This document shows, one piece after another, positions 7,832-15,689 of a DNA stretch of 27,856 nt. Under the pieces are notes generated by a model. It was not told where the DNA came from. It worked only from the letters and a program-made list of their open reading frames with translations, and did not search any database. Source of the DNA: Planctomycetota bacterium (GTDB lineage Bacteria > Planctomycetota > B15-G4); contig JACKHP010000038.1 in NCBI GenBank assembly GCA_020638905.1, positions 1 to 27,856 on the forward strand. The letters are read 5' to 3'. Position 1 is the first letter of the stretch; the number at the start of each line of letters is the position of its first letter. A program made the position numbers and the translations under genes.

Positions 7832-8002
7832 ATCGCCCGCCGCTGCCCGCGCGGCGCTCCCTTCGCGAGAGAAAGGATGGACTGCCTGGCGGACGCGAGC
7901 GCACCGGCGGCGCGACGCGGCGTCCACCCCGCACGCGCGGCGTTTCACGATCACCGTGCGTGCCCGCTGACGGTTGTCACGCAGCATCGCGCAGCTTCGG
8001 AC

Positions 8003-8036
8003 AGTCCTCGCCGCCTGCGGCGGCTGCGGAACTCGC
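8003..8036 (+). repeat. 34-bp dispersed repeat, copy 1
   Basis: This 34-base block begins AGTCCTCG, contains CGCCTGCGGCG and ends CTGCGGAACTCGC. It matches the reverse complement of 8372-8405 at 32 of 34 positions. The block has inner triplet-like repetition (CTGCGG twice). Two near-identical copies in non-coding DNA suggest a dispersed intergenic element rather than chance. Confidence 0.6.
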
Positions 8037-8371
8037 AGCGCGCTGGGCATGTGCCTCGGGGCGCGCATTCCGAAGCGGGGGGAAGCTCAGCGCGCTGGGG
8101 CGCGGCTTCGCGGCGATTCGGAGAGCACGTCGAGCGAAGGGATCTTTCGAAGCAGGTGGTGCGCGCCGCCGGGGTGAGCCTCGTGCGTGAGCATGATCGC
8201 GAAGGCTGACGGCTTCGAGTTGCGTGCCGGCTCTGGACGGCGCGCCGTCGCGCGTGAATCGCCGACGGCGCTGCGCTCGATACGCTGCGAGTCGGCGGGG
8301 CATGCCGGCGCGTCGTTCACGCGCCCGGCATCGAGCGTGCGGACCGGAGGAGCGCAGGGGGCGATCGCCCA

Positions 8372-8405
8372 GCGAGTTCCGCAGGCGCCGCAGGCGCCGA
8401 GGACT
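8372..8405 (-). repeat. 34-bp dispersed repeat, copy 2 (inverted)
   Basis: This is the inverted copy of the block at 8003-8036, with two mismatches, both C/G exchanges. The copies are 335 bases apart, so a long-range stem is possible, but the compensation pattern is not that of a single RNA hairpin: each mismatch would break a pair. A repeat family spread through intergenic DNA is more likely. Confidence 0.6.
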
Positions 8406-8518
8406 GCTCGAGCGGGGCGGTCGCCCCCGAGCACCCGGAGTGTCCGCACACACGGATCTCCAGCAAGCGAGCACTCGCGTGGAGTCATCCCCCGCGACCC
8501 GCGACCCGCCCCCCGCCA

Positions 8519-8558
8519 CCCGCCGACCCCGACCGCCGTCGGGGCACCTCGCGGCGGG
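8519..8558 (-). terminator. Compound stem-loop after the acetyltransferase gene
   Basis: The inner stem is CCCCGAC (8527-8533) with GTCGGGG (8538-8544) around a four-base loop. The outer stem is CCCGCCG (8519-8525) with CGGCGGG (8552-8558). The structure starts four bases beyond the stop codon of the minus-strand acetyltransferase gene, the expected place for a terminator. No T-tract follows on the minus strand. Confidence 0.5.
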
Positions 8559-8562
8559 TGAC

Positions 8563-9471
8563 TCAGCCGTGCAGCGACGGCATGAGTGCCAGGCGGTACT
8601 CACCGACCTGGCGGAAGCCGACCTTCTCGTAGGCGGCGCGAGCGGCCTTGTTCTTCTCGTCGACGTGCAGCGCGATGAAGGGCACCTGCTCGCGGCTGAG
8701 CAGGTCCTTGCAGAGCGTCCACAGGGCGCGCGTGGCGACTCCCTGGCCGCGTAGGTCGGTGGGCGTGTAGACGCCCTCGAGCAGCGCACCTTCGGGGCCG
8801 ATGGCGGCCATGTCGCACTTGAAGATCGCGCGGCCGTCGGCGTTGCGGCACAGGTAGGCCCGGCCCTCCATGACCTTCTCGGTCATGCGCAGGCGGTAGT
8901 GACGGCGGTCGATGGCCTTGGGCTCGATCTTGAGGTCTTCGGAGACCATCGCGCAGGCCAGCTCGGTGAGCTCGTCGATGGAGTCGAGGCTGGCCTGTTC
9001 CATGTCGATCTCCTTGATGCCCTTGCGGGTCAGCGAGGAGGAGTCGATCACGTAGTAGATCTGGCGCCGGTCCATCGTGGGACGGCGACCGGACTTCTTG
9101 CGGTAGCGCGAGAGGAACTCGCGGCCGGCCGCCCACTCGCCGATCAGGATCGAGAACGTCGGTCCCATGTCGATGATGCGATCGACGAACTCGGCCGCCA
9201 CCCAGGGCTCGTCGACCGACAGCACGAGCGACCCGGTGTTGCCCAGGAAGCACAGGCCCCGCAGCGACTGATCCTGGTCGAAGGCGCCGAAGAAGCGCCC
9301 GTGGGCCGGGTCGCGCGAGTTGCTCATGCCCGAGCGGTGGATGCGCGAGATGAGGTAGACGTTCTCGCGCGGGTCGCCCTTGAGGAAGGCGAGCGCCACG
9401 GCCCGGGGGACGCGGTCGGTGACCCGCAGGACATGCGGCGAATCGGTAGCTGAGCCGATGCTCATGCTCAT
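8563..9471 (-). CDS. GNAT-family N-acetyltransferase with N-terminal DUF4081-like domain
   Basis: The 302-residue protein has two parts. Residues about 15-150 resemble the DUF4081-type domain that precedes GNAT domains in some bacteria (PRENVYLISRI, then FFGAFDQDQSLRGLCFLGN). Residues about 152-302 are a GNAT acetyl-CoA transferase domain with the pyrophosphate-binding loop LRGQGVATRAL at 240-250, a preceding strand EGVYTPT, and the C-terminal HVDEKNKAARAAYEKVGFRQVGEYR signature. The substrate is unknown. The start is one of two ATGs six bases apart (9471 or 9465); 9471 is chosen because GAGGGG lies about nine bases upstream. The gene stands alone, with its own candidate promoter and a hairpin after the stop. 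Confidence 0.85.
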   Translation of the reverse strand: MSMSIGSATDSPHVLRVTDRVPRAVALAFLKGDPRENVYLISRIHRSGMSNSRDPAHGRFFGAFDQDQSLRGLCFLGNTGSLVLSVDEPWVAAEFVDRIIDMGPTFSILIGEWAAGREFLSRYRKKSGRRPTMDRRQIYYVIDSSSLTRKGIKEIDMEQASLDSIDELTELACAMVSEDLKIEPKAIDRRHYRLRMTEKVMEGRAYLCRNADGRAIFKCDMAAIGPEGALLEGVYTPTDLRGQGVATRALWTLCKDLLSREQVPFIALHVDEKNKAARAAYEKVGFRQVGEYRLALMPSLHG

Positions 9472-9511
9472 GGGATGAATCCCCTCTGTGTGCCCGGGCC
9501 CGCTGGCCCGC

Positions 9512-9517
9512 AGTCTA
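9512..9517 (-). promoter_or_regulatory. Candidate -10 element (TAGACT) for the acetyltransferase gene
   Basis: On the minus strand the sequence reads GCGGTAGACTGCGG, putting TAGACT 41 bases before the ATG at 9471. The same ten bases GCGGTAGACT precede the kinase gene at 12994-13003, and TAGACT also precedes the SxtJ-like gene. No convincing -35 hexamer is visible here. Confidence 0.4.
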
Positions 9518-9631
9518 CCGCTCGTGTCGGAGTCTGGGGGCGAAACTGGGGAAAGTGCGGCGACGGACATCGGAGTTCCGGGGGTTGGGCGACGTCGAGT
9601 GCTCGGTGACGACGCGCGACTGGCATCCGTG

Positions 9632-9648
9632 GAGTCCCTGCGGGACTC
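9632..9648. other. Perfect 7-bp hairpin with 3-base loop
   Basis: GAGTCCC (9632-9638) pairs with GGGACTC (9642-9648) around TGC. It lies 220 bases after the transketolase stop and 161 bases before the acetyltransferase ATG (reading the minus strand). It may be a second terminator stem or a regulator half-site pair. Confidence 0.3.
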
Positions 9649-9728
9649 TGGGTCACGAATCGCGCATGTCTACAGGGAACCGCGCGACTTCGCAACCGTT
9701 CCTTCGGTGACGGATGCGACATGGGTGT

Positions 9729-9757
9729 TCCGGAGCGCCGCACGGACGCGCTCCGGA
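9729..9757 (-). terminator. Stem-loop downstream of the transketolase gene
   Basis: A perfect 10-bp stem, TCCGGAGCGC (9729-9738) with GCGCTCCGGA (9748-9757), encloses a nine-base loop. It lies 111 bases downstream of the transketolase stop on the minus strand. There is no T-tract, so factor-assisted termination or 3'-end protection are alternatives. Confidence 0.4.
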
Positions 9758-9867
9758 CCCTTGGGACGCACCCTCCCCGCCGCCCGTTGGACGGCCCGGG
9801 ATGGGCAGATCACCCCACCCATCGACACGCGTCCGGGACGCTCGTGACGACTCCGCGGCGTCGGGGC

Positions 9868-12225
9868 TCAGGACTGGACGGCGCGCGCCTGCGGCACCTC
9901 GAGGCCGCCCACGAACTCCCGCACGCGACGCAGTCGCTCGGCGCGCTCGGACACGAAGCGCTCGATGCCGCGCCGCAGTCCGTCGACGTCGAGCCCGGCC
10001 TCGGCCACGATCTGCTCGACCGAGCCGCCGGTGCGCCAGCGATCGTCGTGATCGGGCGAGAGCACGTAGTCGCGCGCGACGGCGTGCGGGATCCAGTTCT
10101 CCATGAGGCGCGCGGCGGTGTTCGTCGCGACCATCGAGTCGGCCCACTCGGCCCACGGCAGGACGCGATCCTTCCACGCCTGCGGCTGTCGGCGGAAGAG
10201 CGCGTGCGAGATGGCCGCCACGACCTTCACGTTCGGTCCGCCGTCGTTCATCCACGGGATCAGCTTGACCATGTTCGACGTGGTCGACGTGCCGCGCACG
10301 ATCACGGTGCCCTGCCTCGGACGCGCCGGATCGAAGTCGCGCAGCACGTACGCACCCTTCGCCGCCGCGAAATGGCTGTCGCTCCCGAGCGCCGCGCGGT
10401 CGGGCACCTCGATCGGCGGGCGCGTGAGGTGCAGCACGATGATCGGGATGCCGGAACCCAGCGCGGCCGCCAGCACGACCGGCACCTCGTTCGCCTCCCA
10501 CGGGTGCAGGTTGACCACCTGGTCGTACGGGAAGAGCGACGTCACGCCCGGCGCGAAGATGCCGAAGTGCGTGCGGCTGTCCTCGGCGGTCTCGGGACCG
10601 CTGTGGCCCGCGACCCAGATCACGCGCCCGAGCTTGAGCTGGCTGTCCTGGCACATCTGGCTGAACAGCCGCATCGGACCGTACTTCAGGTAGCTGAACG
10701 AGCCGTACGTCGAGCAGCCGCCGAAATAGCCGCGGTACGTCTCGAACGGGTTCTCGGCGAAGTTCACCGACGAGAGGCCGCAGACGATGCCCGAGTTCGC
10801 GAACTCGGTGATCTCCTGCGGGAGGATCGCGCCGGACGGGTTCGTGTCGCGCTCGTACCAGCCGTAGCCCTGCGTGCCTTCCCAGTCCTTGCCGAAGCCC
10901 GCGATGTTCGTCGACTCGGCCAGGTCGGCCGCGCAGACCAGGAACAGCGGACGTCCGTACTTCGCCTTGCCGAGCGCGTTGGCGTACGCGCCGAACGACG
11001 CGAAGCCCTTGCGGTTCGGCGCCTGGCTGCCGGGCTTCTCGAACAGCGACGCGGGCAGCGCCTCGGGATCGGTCAGCGCCGGGTCGTCGAGCGGATCGCC
11101 GACGTCCTTCCAGGTGAACGTGGGCAGCGTGTCGGGCACGGACTCACCGGTCTCGACGAGCCGGTCGGACAGGAACGTGAGCAGCGCGTCATCGTCGAAC
11201 AGCGCCAGCACGCGCTGCATGTTCTCGCGCGTCTGCTCGACCTTCTCGTCGCGCGACGCGGGAGCGGGCGCGCCGCGTCCCACGAACTCGACGCCGTACC
11301 TGCCGGCGAACTCGTCGCGGCAGGCCCAGAACGGATCGCTGTGGTACTTGTGCGGCGTGCCGTGGCTCGGCGCGCCGGTGACGCCGTAGCCGCGTCCCTT
11401 CGTGGTGCGGAACCAGACGCAGGCGGGCACCTTCTGTCCCGCGTCGCGCACGGCCAGCACGCGGTGGAAGGCCTCGATGAGCGACGCGAAGTCGGAGCCG
11501 TCGTCGGTGCCCGCGGTGCGCCAGCCGTAGCTCTCGAACCAGCTCTGCGGCGTGCCGTGCACGACGCTGCTGATGTGGTGCTTGTCGATGCCGCAGTCGT
11601 TCCAGTCGAGCAGGTAGCAGAAGTTGCCGAGCCCCAGGCCGAAGGCGCTGTTCTTGACCTCGTGGTGCGCGCCGGCGGTGTGTCCGCCCTCGCCCTCGAC
11701 GGCGAACACGCGCACCTCGCCGGCGCCGGCGTGCTCGAGCGCCAGCGCCTCGCCGCACGCGATCGGCGCACCGTGTCCCGTGGGACCGGTGTTGGCCTTG
11801 AAGAGCAGCGTCTTGCCCTCCATCTCGGCGTGACCCGGCAGCCCCTTGTTCTGGCGCAGCGTGAGCAGGTCTTCGGGGAGCAGCGTGAAGTCGCGTCCGA
11901 GCGGGAAGCCGAAGCGCGCGTCGCCGGTCTTCGCGTGCCGACGCCGCAGCGCCTCGTTGAACGTGGCCAGGATCGCGTACACGACCGGGTTGGTGTGTCC
12001 CGCCACGAGCACGAAGCGGTCGCCGAAGCGCTTCTCGGGGTGCCGCACGTCGAAGCGCATGGCGCCCGACAGGAACAGCGTGAGCAGCGCGTGGACCTTC
12101 GACCGGCTGCCGCCCGGGTGACCGCTCTGCGAGAGGTTGAGCGACAGGTCGATGAGCTGGTCGACGATGTCCGCGACGGTGTTCCAGTGCGGGATCTCGG
12201 ACCGGAGCTGATCGGGGGAACGCAT
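9868..12225 (-). CDS. tkt: Transketolase-family enzyme, long form
   Basis: The 785-residue thiamine-diphosphate enzyme probably moves two-carbon ketol units between sugar phosphates. It has SGHPGGS at 34-40, GHTNPVVYA near 76-84, LPEDLLTLRQNKGLPGH near 116-131 and GPTGHGAPIACGEALA near 147-161. The cofactor loop starts EGEGG at 177-181 and reaches the Asn of DWND at 207-210. The common transketolase loop has GDG; here it is GEG. A pyrimidine-domain half follows (GRPLFLVCAADLAEST through AGHSGPETAEDSRTHFGI) with a C-terminal domain. It is about 100 residues longer than typical transketolases (about 660-690). Specificity could differ, and a pyruvate dehydrogenase E1-like role is less likely because the sequence pattern is transketolase-like throughout. 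The start ATG at 12225 is preceded by a candidate -10. It is monocistronic and divergent from the CvpA-like gene. Confidence 0.82.
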   Translation of the reverse strand: MRSPDQLRSEIPHWNTVADIVDQLIDLSLNLSQSGHPGGSRSKVHALLTLFLSGAMRFDVRHPEKRFGDRFVLVAGHTNPVVYAILATFNEALRRRHAKTGDARFGFPLGRDFTLLPEDLLTLRQNKGLPGHAEMEGKTLLFKANTGPTGHGAPIACGEALALEHAGAGEVRVFAVEGEGGHTAGAHHEVKNSAFGLGLGNFCYLLDWNDCGIDKHHISSVVHGTPQSWFESYGWRTAGTDDGSDFASLIEAFHRVLAVRDAGQKVPACVWFRTTKGRGYGVTGAPSHGTPHKYHSDPFWACRDEFAGRYGVEFVGRGAPAPASRDEKVEQTRENMQRVLALFDDDALLTFLSDRLVETGESVPDTLPTFTWKDVGDPLDDPALTDPEALPASLFEKPGSQAPNRKGFASFGAYANALGKAKYGRPLFLVCAADLAESTNIAGFGKDWEGTQGYGWYERDTNPSGAILPQEITEFANSGIVCGLSSVNFAENPFETYRGYFGGCSTYGSFSYLKYGPMRLFSQMCQDSQLKLGRVIWVAGHSGPETAEDSRTHFGIFAPGVTSLFPYDQVVNLHPWEANEVPVVLAAALGSGIPIIVLHLTRPPIEVPDRAALGSDSHFAAAKGAYVLRDFDPARPRQGTVIVRGTSTTSNMVKLIPWMNDGGPNVKVVAAISHALFRRQPQAWKDRVLPWAEWADSMVATNTAARLMENWIPHAVARDYVLSPDHDDRWRTGGSVEQIVAEAGLDVDGLRRGIERFVSERAERLRRVREFVGGLEVPQARAVQS

Positions 12226-12278
12226 GGCGGCTTCCGTGGGCGAGGATGGGGACTTGCAGGGTCGTCCGAAGCCCGGGG

Positions 12279-12284
12279 ATCATA
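12279..12284 (-). promoter_or_regulatory. Candidate -10 element (TATGAT) for the transketolase gene
   Basis: TATGAT on the minus strand lies 53 bases before the transketolase ATG and differs from the consensus TATAAT at one position, in a region otherwise very GC-rich. The -35 region is not clear. The gap 12226-12348 is divergent, so a promoter for the CvpA-like gene should also lie here, but I cannot place it. Confidence 0.4.
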
Positions 12285-12348
12285 TCAGCCTCGCGCGCCG
12301 CGACGCCCGTCGACGCGATCCCCGTCCCCCACCTCGCTGCCGCATGCC

Positions 12349-12921
12349 ATGGACCGACTCGCCGAACGGGCCGCCGCGCTGCCCCTGGCCGACCTGCTGA
12401 CCCTCGCCGTGCTGCTGGCCGGCGCGGCCTGGGGCATCGTGCGCGGGCTCGGCCGCTCGTTCGGCAGCCTGCTCTGGACCCTGCTCGGACTGTGGCTGGC
12501 GTCGGTGCTCGCGCCGATCCTTCTCGGCTGGATGCCGAACACCGACGGCGTCGAGCGGCCCTCGACGCTGGTCGACACGTACGGCGTGCTGGCCGCGCTC
12601 GTGCTCGTCCTGCCGCTCGTCGCGCGCCTGCTCGGCGGGACGGGCGGCGGCAAGAAGCGCGCCGAGGACGCCGGCTCGCACCGCGCGTTCGGCGCGCTGA
12701 CCGGCTTCGGCAGCGCGTGCCTGCTCGTGACCCTCGCGCTGCCCTTCGCCTGGCGCCTCGACACGCTCGCGGCGCGCAGCGCCGGCGCCCGCGCCCCGCG
12801 GGCGGCCGCCCACGTGGCTGACGCGCTGGCGCTGCTCTACCCCGACGCGTTCCGCGAGGCGCTGCACACGCTCGCGGCCGACGTCGACATGGACGCCGAC
12901 ACCTCCGACGCGCCACGCTGA
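12349..12921 (+). CDS. CvpA-like integral membrane protein
   Basis: The 190-residue protein has about four hydrophobic segments, near residues 14-32, 40-58, 76-93 and 115-132. The opening ADLLTLAVLLAGAAWGIVRGLGRS, with Gly/Arg after the first helix, is the pattern of the CvpA/colicin V production family of inner-membrane proteins, whose role is general envelope function and not well defined. The C-terminal 50 residues are soluble, Ala-rich and acidic (DVDMDADTSDAP). ATG at 12349 is chosen as it starts just before the amphipathic MDRLAERA; no strong Shine-Dalgarno precedes it. The kinase gene follows on the same strand after a 103-base gap with its own candidate promoter. Confidence 0.6.
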   Translation: MDRLAERAAALPLADLLTLAVLLAGAAWGIVRGLGRSFGSLLWTLLGLWLASVLAPILLGWMPNTDGVERPSTLVDTYGVLAALVLVLPLVARLLGGTGGGKKRAEDAGSHRAFGALTGFGSACLLVTLALPFAWRLDTLAARSAGARAPRAAAHVADALALLYPDAFREALHTLAADVDMDADTSDAPR

Positions 12922-12997
12922 GGGCGACGCGCGACCGGACGCGGCCCTGTCCGGCGTGCGGCCGAGGCTCGTCGTCCTCGGGCCCGCGCGCAGGCGG

Positions 12998-13003
12998 TAG
13001 ACT
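12998..13003 (+). promoter_or_regulatory. Candidate -10 element (TAGACT) for the kinase gene
   Basis: GCGGTAGACTCCG lies just upstream of the kinase ribosome binding site and predicts a short leader of about 15 bases. The ten bases GCGGTAGACT are identical to those before the acetyltransferase gene. The -35 region is not evident. Confidence 0.4.
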
Positions 13004-13024
13004 CCGCGTCCGAGGAGGTGCGCG

Positions 13025-15682
13025 ATGGACGCCGTGCGCTGGACCGCGATCCGTGAGCTGCTCGAGCGCGCGCTCGCGCTGGCGCCGGAGTCGCGCGTCG
13101 CGTTCCTCGAGCGCGAGTGCGCCGACGCCGACCTGCGCGCCGAGGTGCTCGCATTGCTCGACGCCGACGGCGGCGACGACCCGTCCGACGACCGCTTCCT
13201 GACGCCTCCCACCGAGCTGCCCGACGTCTCGCCGGACGCCCCGACGCAGCCGCTGCGCGACCCCGTGCCCGGCGAACGCGTGGGCGGCTTCACCCTCGTG
13301 CGACTGCTCGGACGCGGCGGCATGGGCAGCGTCTGGCTGGCCGAGCAGGAGCAGCCGCGGCGCAGCGTGGCGCTGAAGATGCTGAACGTCGGACTCGGCG
13401 GCGGCTCCTCGCGTCGGCGCTTCGTGCACGAGTCGGAGGTCCTGGCGCGGCTGCGACACCCCGGCATCGCCCAGGTATTCGAGGCCGGACTGCACGACGT
13501 GGGTGGCGGCGAGGTGCCGTGGTTCGCGCTCGAGCTCGTCGACGACGCGCGCGACGTCCTGCAGTACTGCGGCGAGGCGCGGCTCGACCGCCGCGCGCGC
13601 TGCCGGCTGTTCGTCGAGATCTGCGAGGCCGTGCAGCACGGGCACGAACGCGGCGTCGTCCACCGCGACATCAAGGCCGCCAACCTGCTGGTGGACGGCG
13701 GCGGACGGGTCAAGGTGATCGACTTCGGCGTGGCGCGCGTCGACGCCGCGGGCGCCGGCGCGAGCATGGCCACGCTCCCCGGGCAGATCCTCGGCACGCT
13801 GCGCAGCATGAGTCCCGAGCAGATCGCGGGACGGGCCCACGACGTCGACGTGCGCAGCGACGTCTACTCGCTGGGCCTCGTGCTCTACGAGCTGTGCTGC
13901 GGACGTCCGCCGTACCGGCTCGAGGCGCTCTCGCTGGCGCAGGTCGCGCAGGTCGTCCAGGAGCGTCCACCCGCGCGGCCCAGCTCGGCCGAACCGGGCT
14001 TCCCCGCCGACCTCGAGGCGATCCTGCTCAAGACGCTCGAGAAGGACCCGGCGCGCCGCTATCGCTCGGCGGGCGACCTGGGCGACGACCTGCGACGCTT
14101 CCTCGACGGACGGGCGGTGCTGGCGCGGCCGCCCGGCGCCCTGCACCAGGCGCGACTCTTCGCGCGCCGCCACCGGGCGCTCGTGGGCGGCGCGGCGCTG
14201 GCCGTGCTGGCCCTGGTGGCGGCGACGATCGTCTCGTCGGTCTTCGCGCTGCACGCGCGCGACGAGGCGGCGCGCGCCGAACGGGCGCTGCTGTCCGAAC
14301 GCGAAGCACGCGCCGAGGCCCAGACGCTCGCCGAGCGCGAGGCCACGCTGCGCGCCGACGCCGAGCAGGCGCGCGACGCCGAGTCCGAACAGCGCGCGGC
14401 CGCCGAGGCGGCGCGCGACGCCGAGCAGGAGCAGCGTCGGCGCGCCGAGACGCTCTTCGCCGACCAGCTCCAGCTCGGACTCTCGCTCGTGCTCGACGTG
14501 GGCGAACGGCTGCGACGGCTCGAGGGCGGCAGCGCGCTCACGTCCGATCTGCTCGCGTCCACGGCCGATCAGCTCGAGAGGCTCACCGCGCTGGCCGACC
14601 CCGACGACACCGACGTGCGCGTGGCGCTGGCCGAGGCACACCTGCGCCTGGGCGACGCGCTCGGCAATCCGATGGCCAACAACCAGCTCGGCGACGCGGA
14701 CGCGGCCGAGGCGCACTACGCGCGTGCCGAGGAACTCGTCGACGAGGTGGCGGTGCTGAAGGCGCGCGCCGCACCCGGGGACGCGGCCGACCCATCCGCC
14801 GCGTCCCCGACCGACGACGTCGGCGTGCTGCGCCTGCGCGCGGGACTCGCGCTGCGCCGTGGCGACCTGCGCTTCGGCGCCGACGACGGCGTCTCGGCGC
14901 GCTCCGCGTACGAGCGCTCGCTCGAGACCTCGGAGCGGCTCGCGGCGCTCGCGCCCGACGACGGGGCCGCCGCAATCGACGCGGCGGTGGCGCACAACCG
15001 GCTGGGACGCGTGGCGATCCATGAAGGCCGCACGCGCGAGGGCCTCGACGACTTCCTGCGCGCCCTCGAACTCTACGAAGGCGTCCTGGCGCGCGACGAC
15101 GCGCCGTCCGAGGCCAGGACGGGACGCGCCGCCACGCTCGCGAAGATCGGCGCGGCGCTGCTCGACCTGCGCCGCTTCGACGAGGCCGACACCATGCTGG
15201 CCGAGGCCGAGCGCGACTTCACGGCCCTCGCCGACGCGAGTCCCGGCGACGCCGAGCACGCGGTGGGACTCGTTCAGGCGCAGCGCCTGCGCGGCGCGAT
15301 CGCGCTGCGGCGCGACGACGTCGACGGCGCGGTCCGCCTGCTGCGCGAGGCCCTCGCGATCTGCGAACGGCTGAGCACGACCGATCCCGGCAACGTGCGC
15401 TTCCCCCTGCTGGCCGGCGGCGTGGGACTCGCGCTGGGACAGGCCCTCGTGCTGCGCGCGGCTGCGTCCGAGGCGTCGTTGCCCGACCTGCGCGCGGCCC
15501 GCGACGTGCTCGGCGACTCGGTCACGCGCCTGCGTTCGCTCGTCGAGCAGGACGCCATGCCACCCCAGGAGGCCGGCCTGCTCGACCTGTCGCTCGAGTT
15601 GAGCGACCGGGTCGCCGGGATGCTGCAGGGCCTCGGCGACCCGGACGCGTCTTCGGCCGCGACCGATCCCGGTCGGACCTGA
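13025..15682 (+). CDS. Transmembrane Ser/Thr protein kinase with coiled coil and TPR-like tail
   Basis: The 885-residue protein begins with a helical, planctomycete-type N-terminus (ESRVAFLERECADADLRAEVLALL, 22-45). A PknB-like kinase domain spans about 88-362: GRGGMGSVWLAE at 97-108, the VALK lysine at 118, HRDIKAANLL at 213-222, DFG at 233-235 and SPEQ at 263-266. All catalytic residues are present, so it should be active. One membrane helix is at about 386-408, then a long charged Ala/Glu/Arg coiled coil (about 410-478) and an Ala/Leu-rich helical tail (about 520-870) with TPR-like spacing, such as AEAHYARAEELVDE and ALELYEGVLARDD. The tail would lie outside the cytoplasm and may sense or recruit partners. 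ATG at 13025 has AGGAGG seven bases upstream. Its stop is seven bases from the stop of the converging cytochrome operon. Confidence 0.92.
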   Translation: MDAVRWTAIRELLERALALAPESRVAFLERECADADLRAEVLALLDADGGDDPSDDRFLTPPTELPDVSPDAPTQPLRDPVPGERVGGFTLVRLLGRGGMGSVWLAEQEQPRRSVALKMLNVGLGGGSSRRRFVHESEVLARLRHPGIAQVFEAGLHDVGGGEVPWFALELVDDARDVLQYCGEARLDRRARCRLFVEICEAVQHGHERGVVHRDIKAANLLVDGGGRVKVIDFGVARVDAAGAGASMATLPGQILGTLRSMSPEQIAGRAHDVDVRSDVYSLGLVLYELCCGRPPYRLEALSLAQVAQVVQERPPARPSSAEPGFPADLEAILLKTLEKDPARRYRSAGDLGDDLRRFLDGRAVLARPPGALHQARLFARRHRALVGGAALAVLALVAATIVSSVFALHARDEAARAERALLSEREARAEAQTLAEREATLRADAEQARDAESEQRAAAEAARDAEQEQRRRAETLFADQLQLGLSLVLDVGERLRRLEGGSALTSDLLASTADQLERLTALADPDDTDVRVALAEAHLRLGDALGNPMANNQLGDADAAEAHYARAEELVDEVAVLKARAAPGDAADPSAASPTDDVGVLRLRAGLALRRGDLRFGADDGVSARSAYERSLETSERLAALAPDDGAAAIDAAVAHNRLGRVAIHEGRTREGLDDFLRALELYEGVLARDDAPSEARTGRAATLAKIGAALLDLRRFDEADTMLAEAERDFTALADASPGDAEHAVGLVQAQRLRGAIALRRDDVDGAVRLLREALAICERLSTTDPGNVRFPLLAGGVGLALGQALVLRAAASEASLPDLRAARDVLGDSVTRLRSLVEQDAMPPQEAGLLDLSLELSDRVAGMLQGLGDPDASSAATDPGRT

Positions 15683-15689
15683 CGTCCGC

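Larger units (their letters stand above)
7734..8562. other. Gene-free stretch with hairpins and an inverted repeat pair
   Basis: These 829 bases lie between the ends of trxB (plus) and the acetyltransferase (minus). Open frames here are short, Arg/Ala/Pro-rich and look like chance frames in GC-rich DNA. What can be seen is a run of nine G at 7742-7750; an 11-base echo of the trxB end (GGCTGCAAGGT at 7721-7731 and 7749-7759); a compound hairpin after trxB; a 34-bp inverted repeat pair near 8003 and 8372; and a compound hairpin just after the acetyltransferase stop. No tRNA-like or known RNA fold was recognised. Confidence 0.6.
9472..9867. other. Intergenic stretch between transketolase and acetyltransferase genes
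   Basis: These 396 bases follow the stop of the minus-strand transketolase gene and precede the start of the minus-strand acetyltransferase gene. They hold two hairpins (9729-9757 and 9632-9648) that may end transketolase transcription, and a candidate -10 element for the acetyltransferase. The open frames in it are not protein-like, and I see no RNA gene. Confidence 0.5.

Noticed and set aside
7734..8560. Several short open frames of 60-130 codons on both strands in the gene-free stretch
   Set aside because: Compositions are dominated by Arg, Ala, Pro and Ser, without ribosome binding sites, domains or membrane patterns. They fit chance frames in GC-rich DNA.
9721..12921. A very long open frame on the plus strand, antisense to the transketolase gene
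   Set aside because: Its translation is Arg/Ala/His/Val-rich with no domain pattern, and it is the mirror of a clear enzyme gene. Only its last 190 residues (from 12349) are protein-like, and those are called as the CvpA-like gene.
11189..15259. A long minus-strand open frame antisense to the kinase gene
   Set aside because: It is a GC-rich shadow frame: no start context and no family motifs, and it covers two confident genes in other frames.
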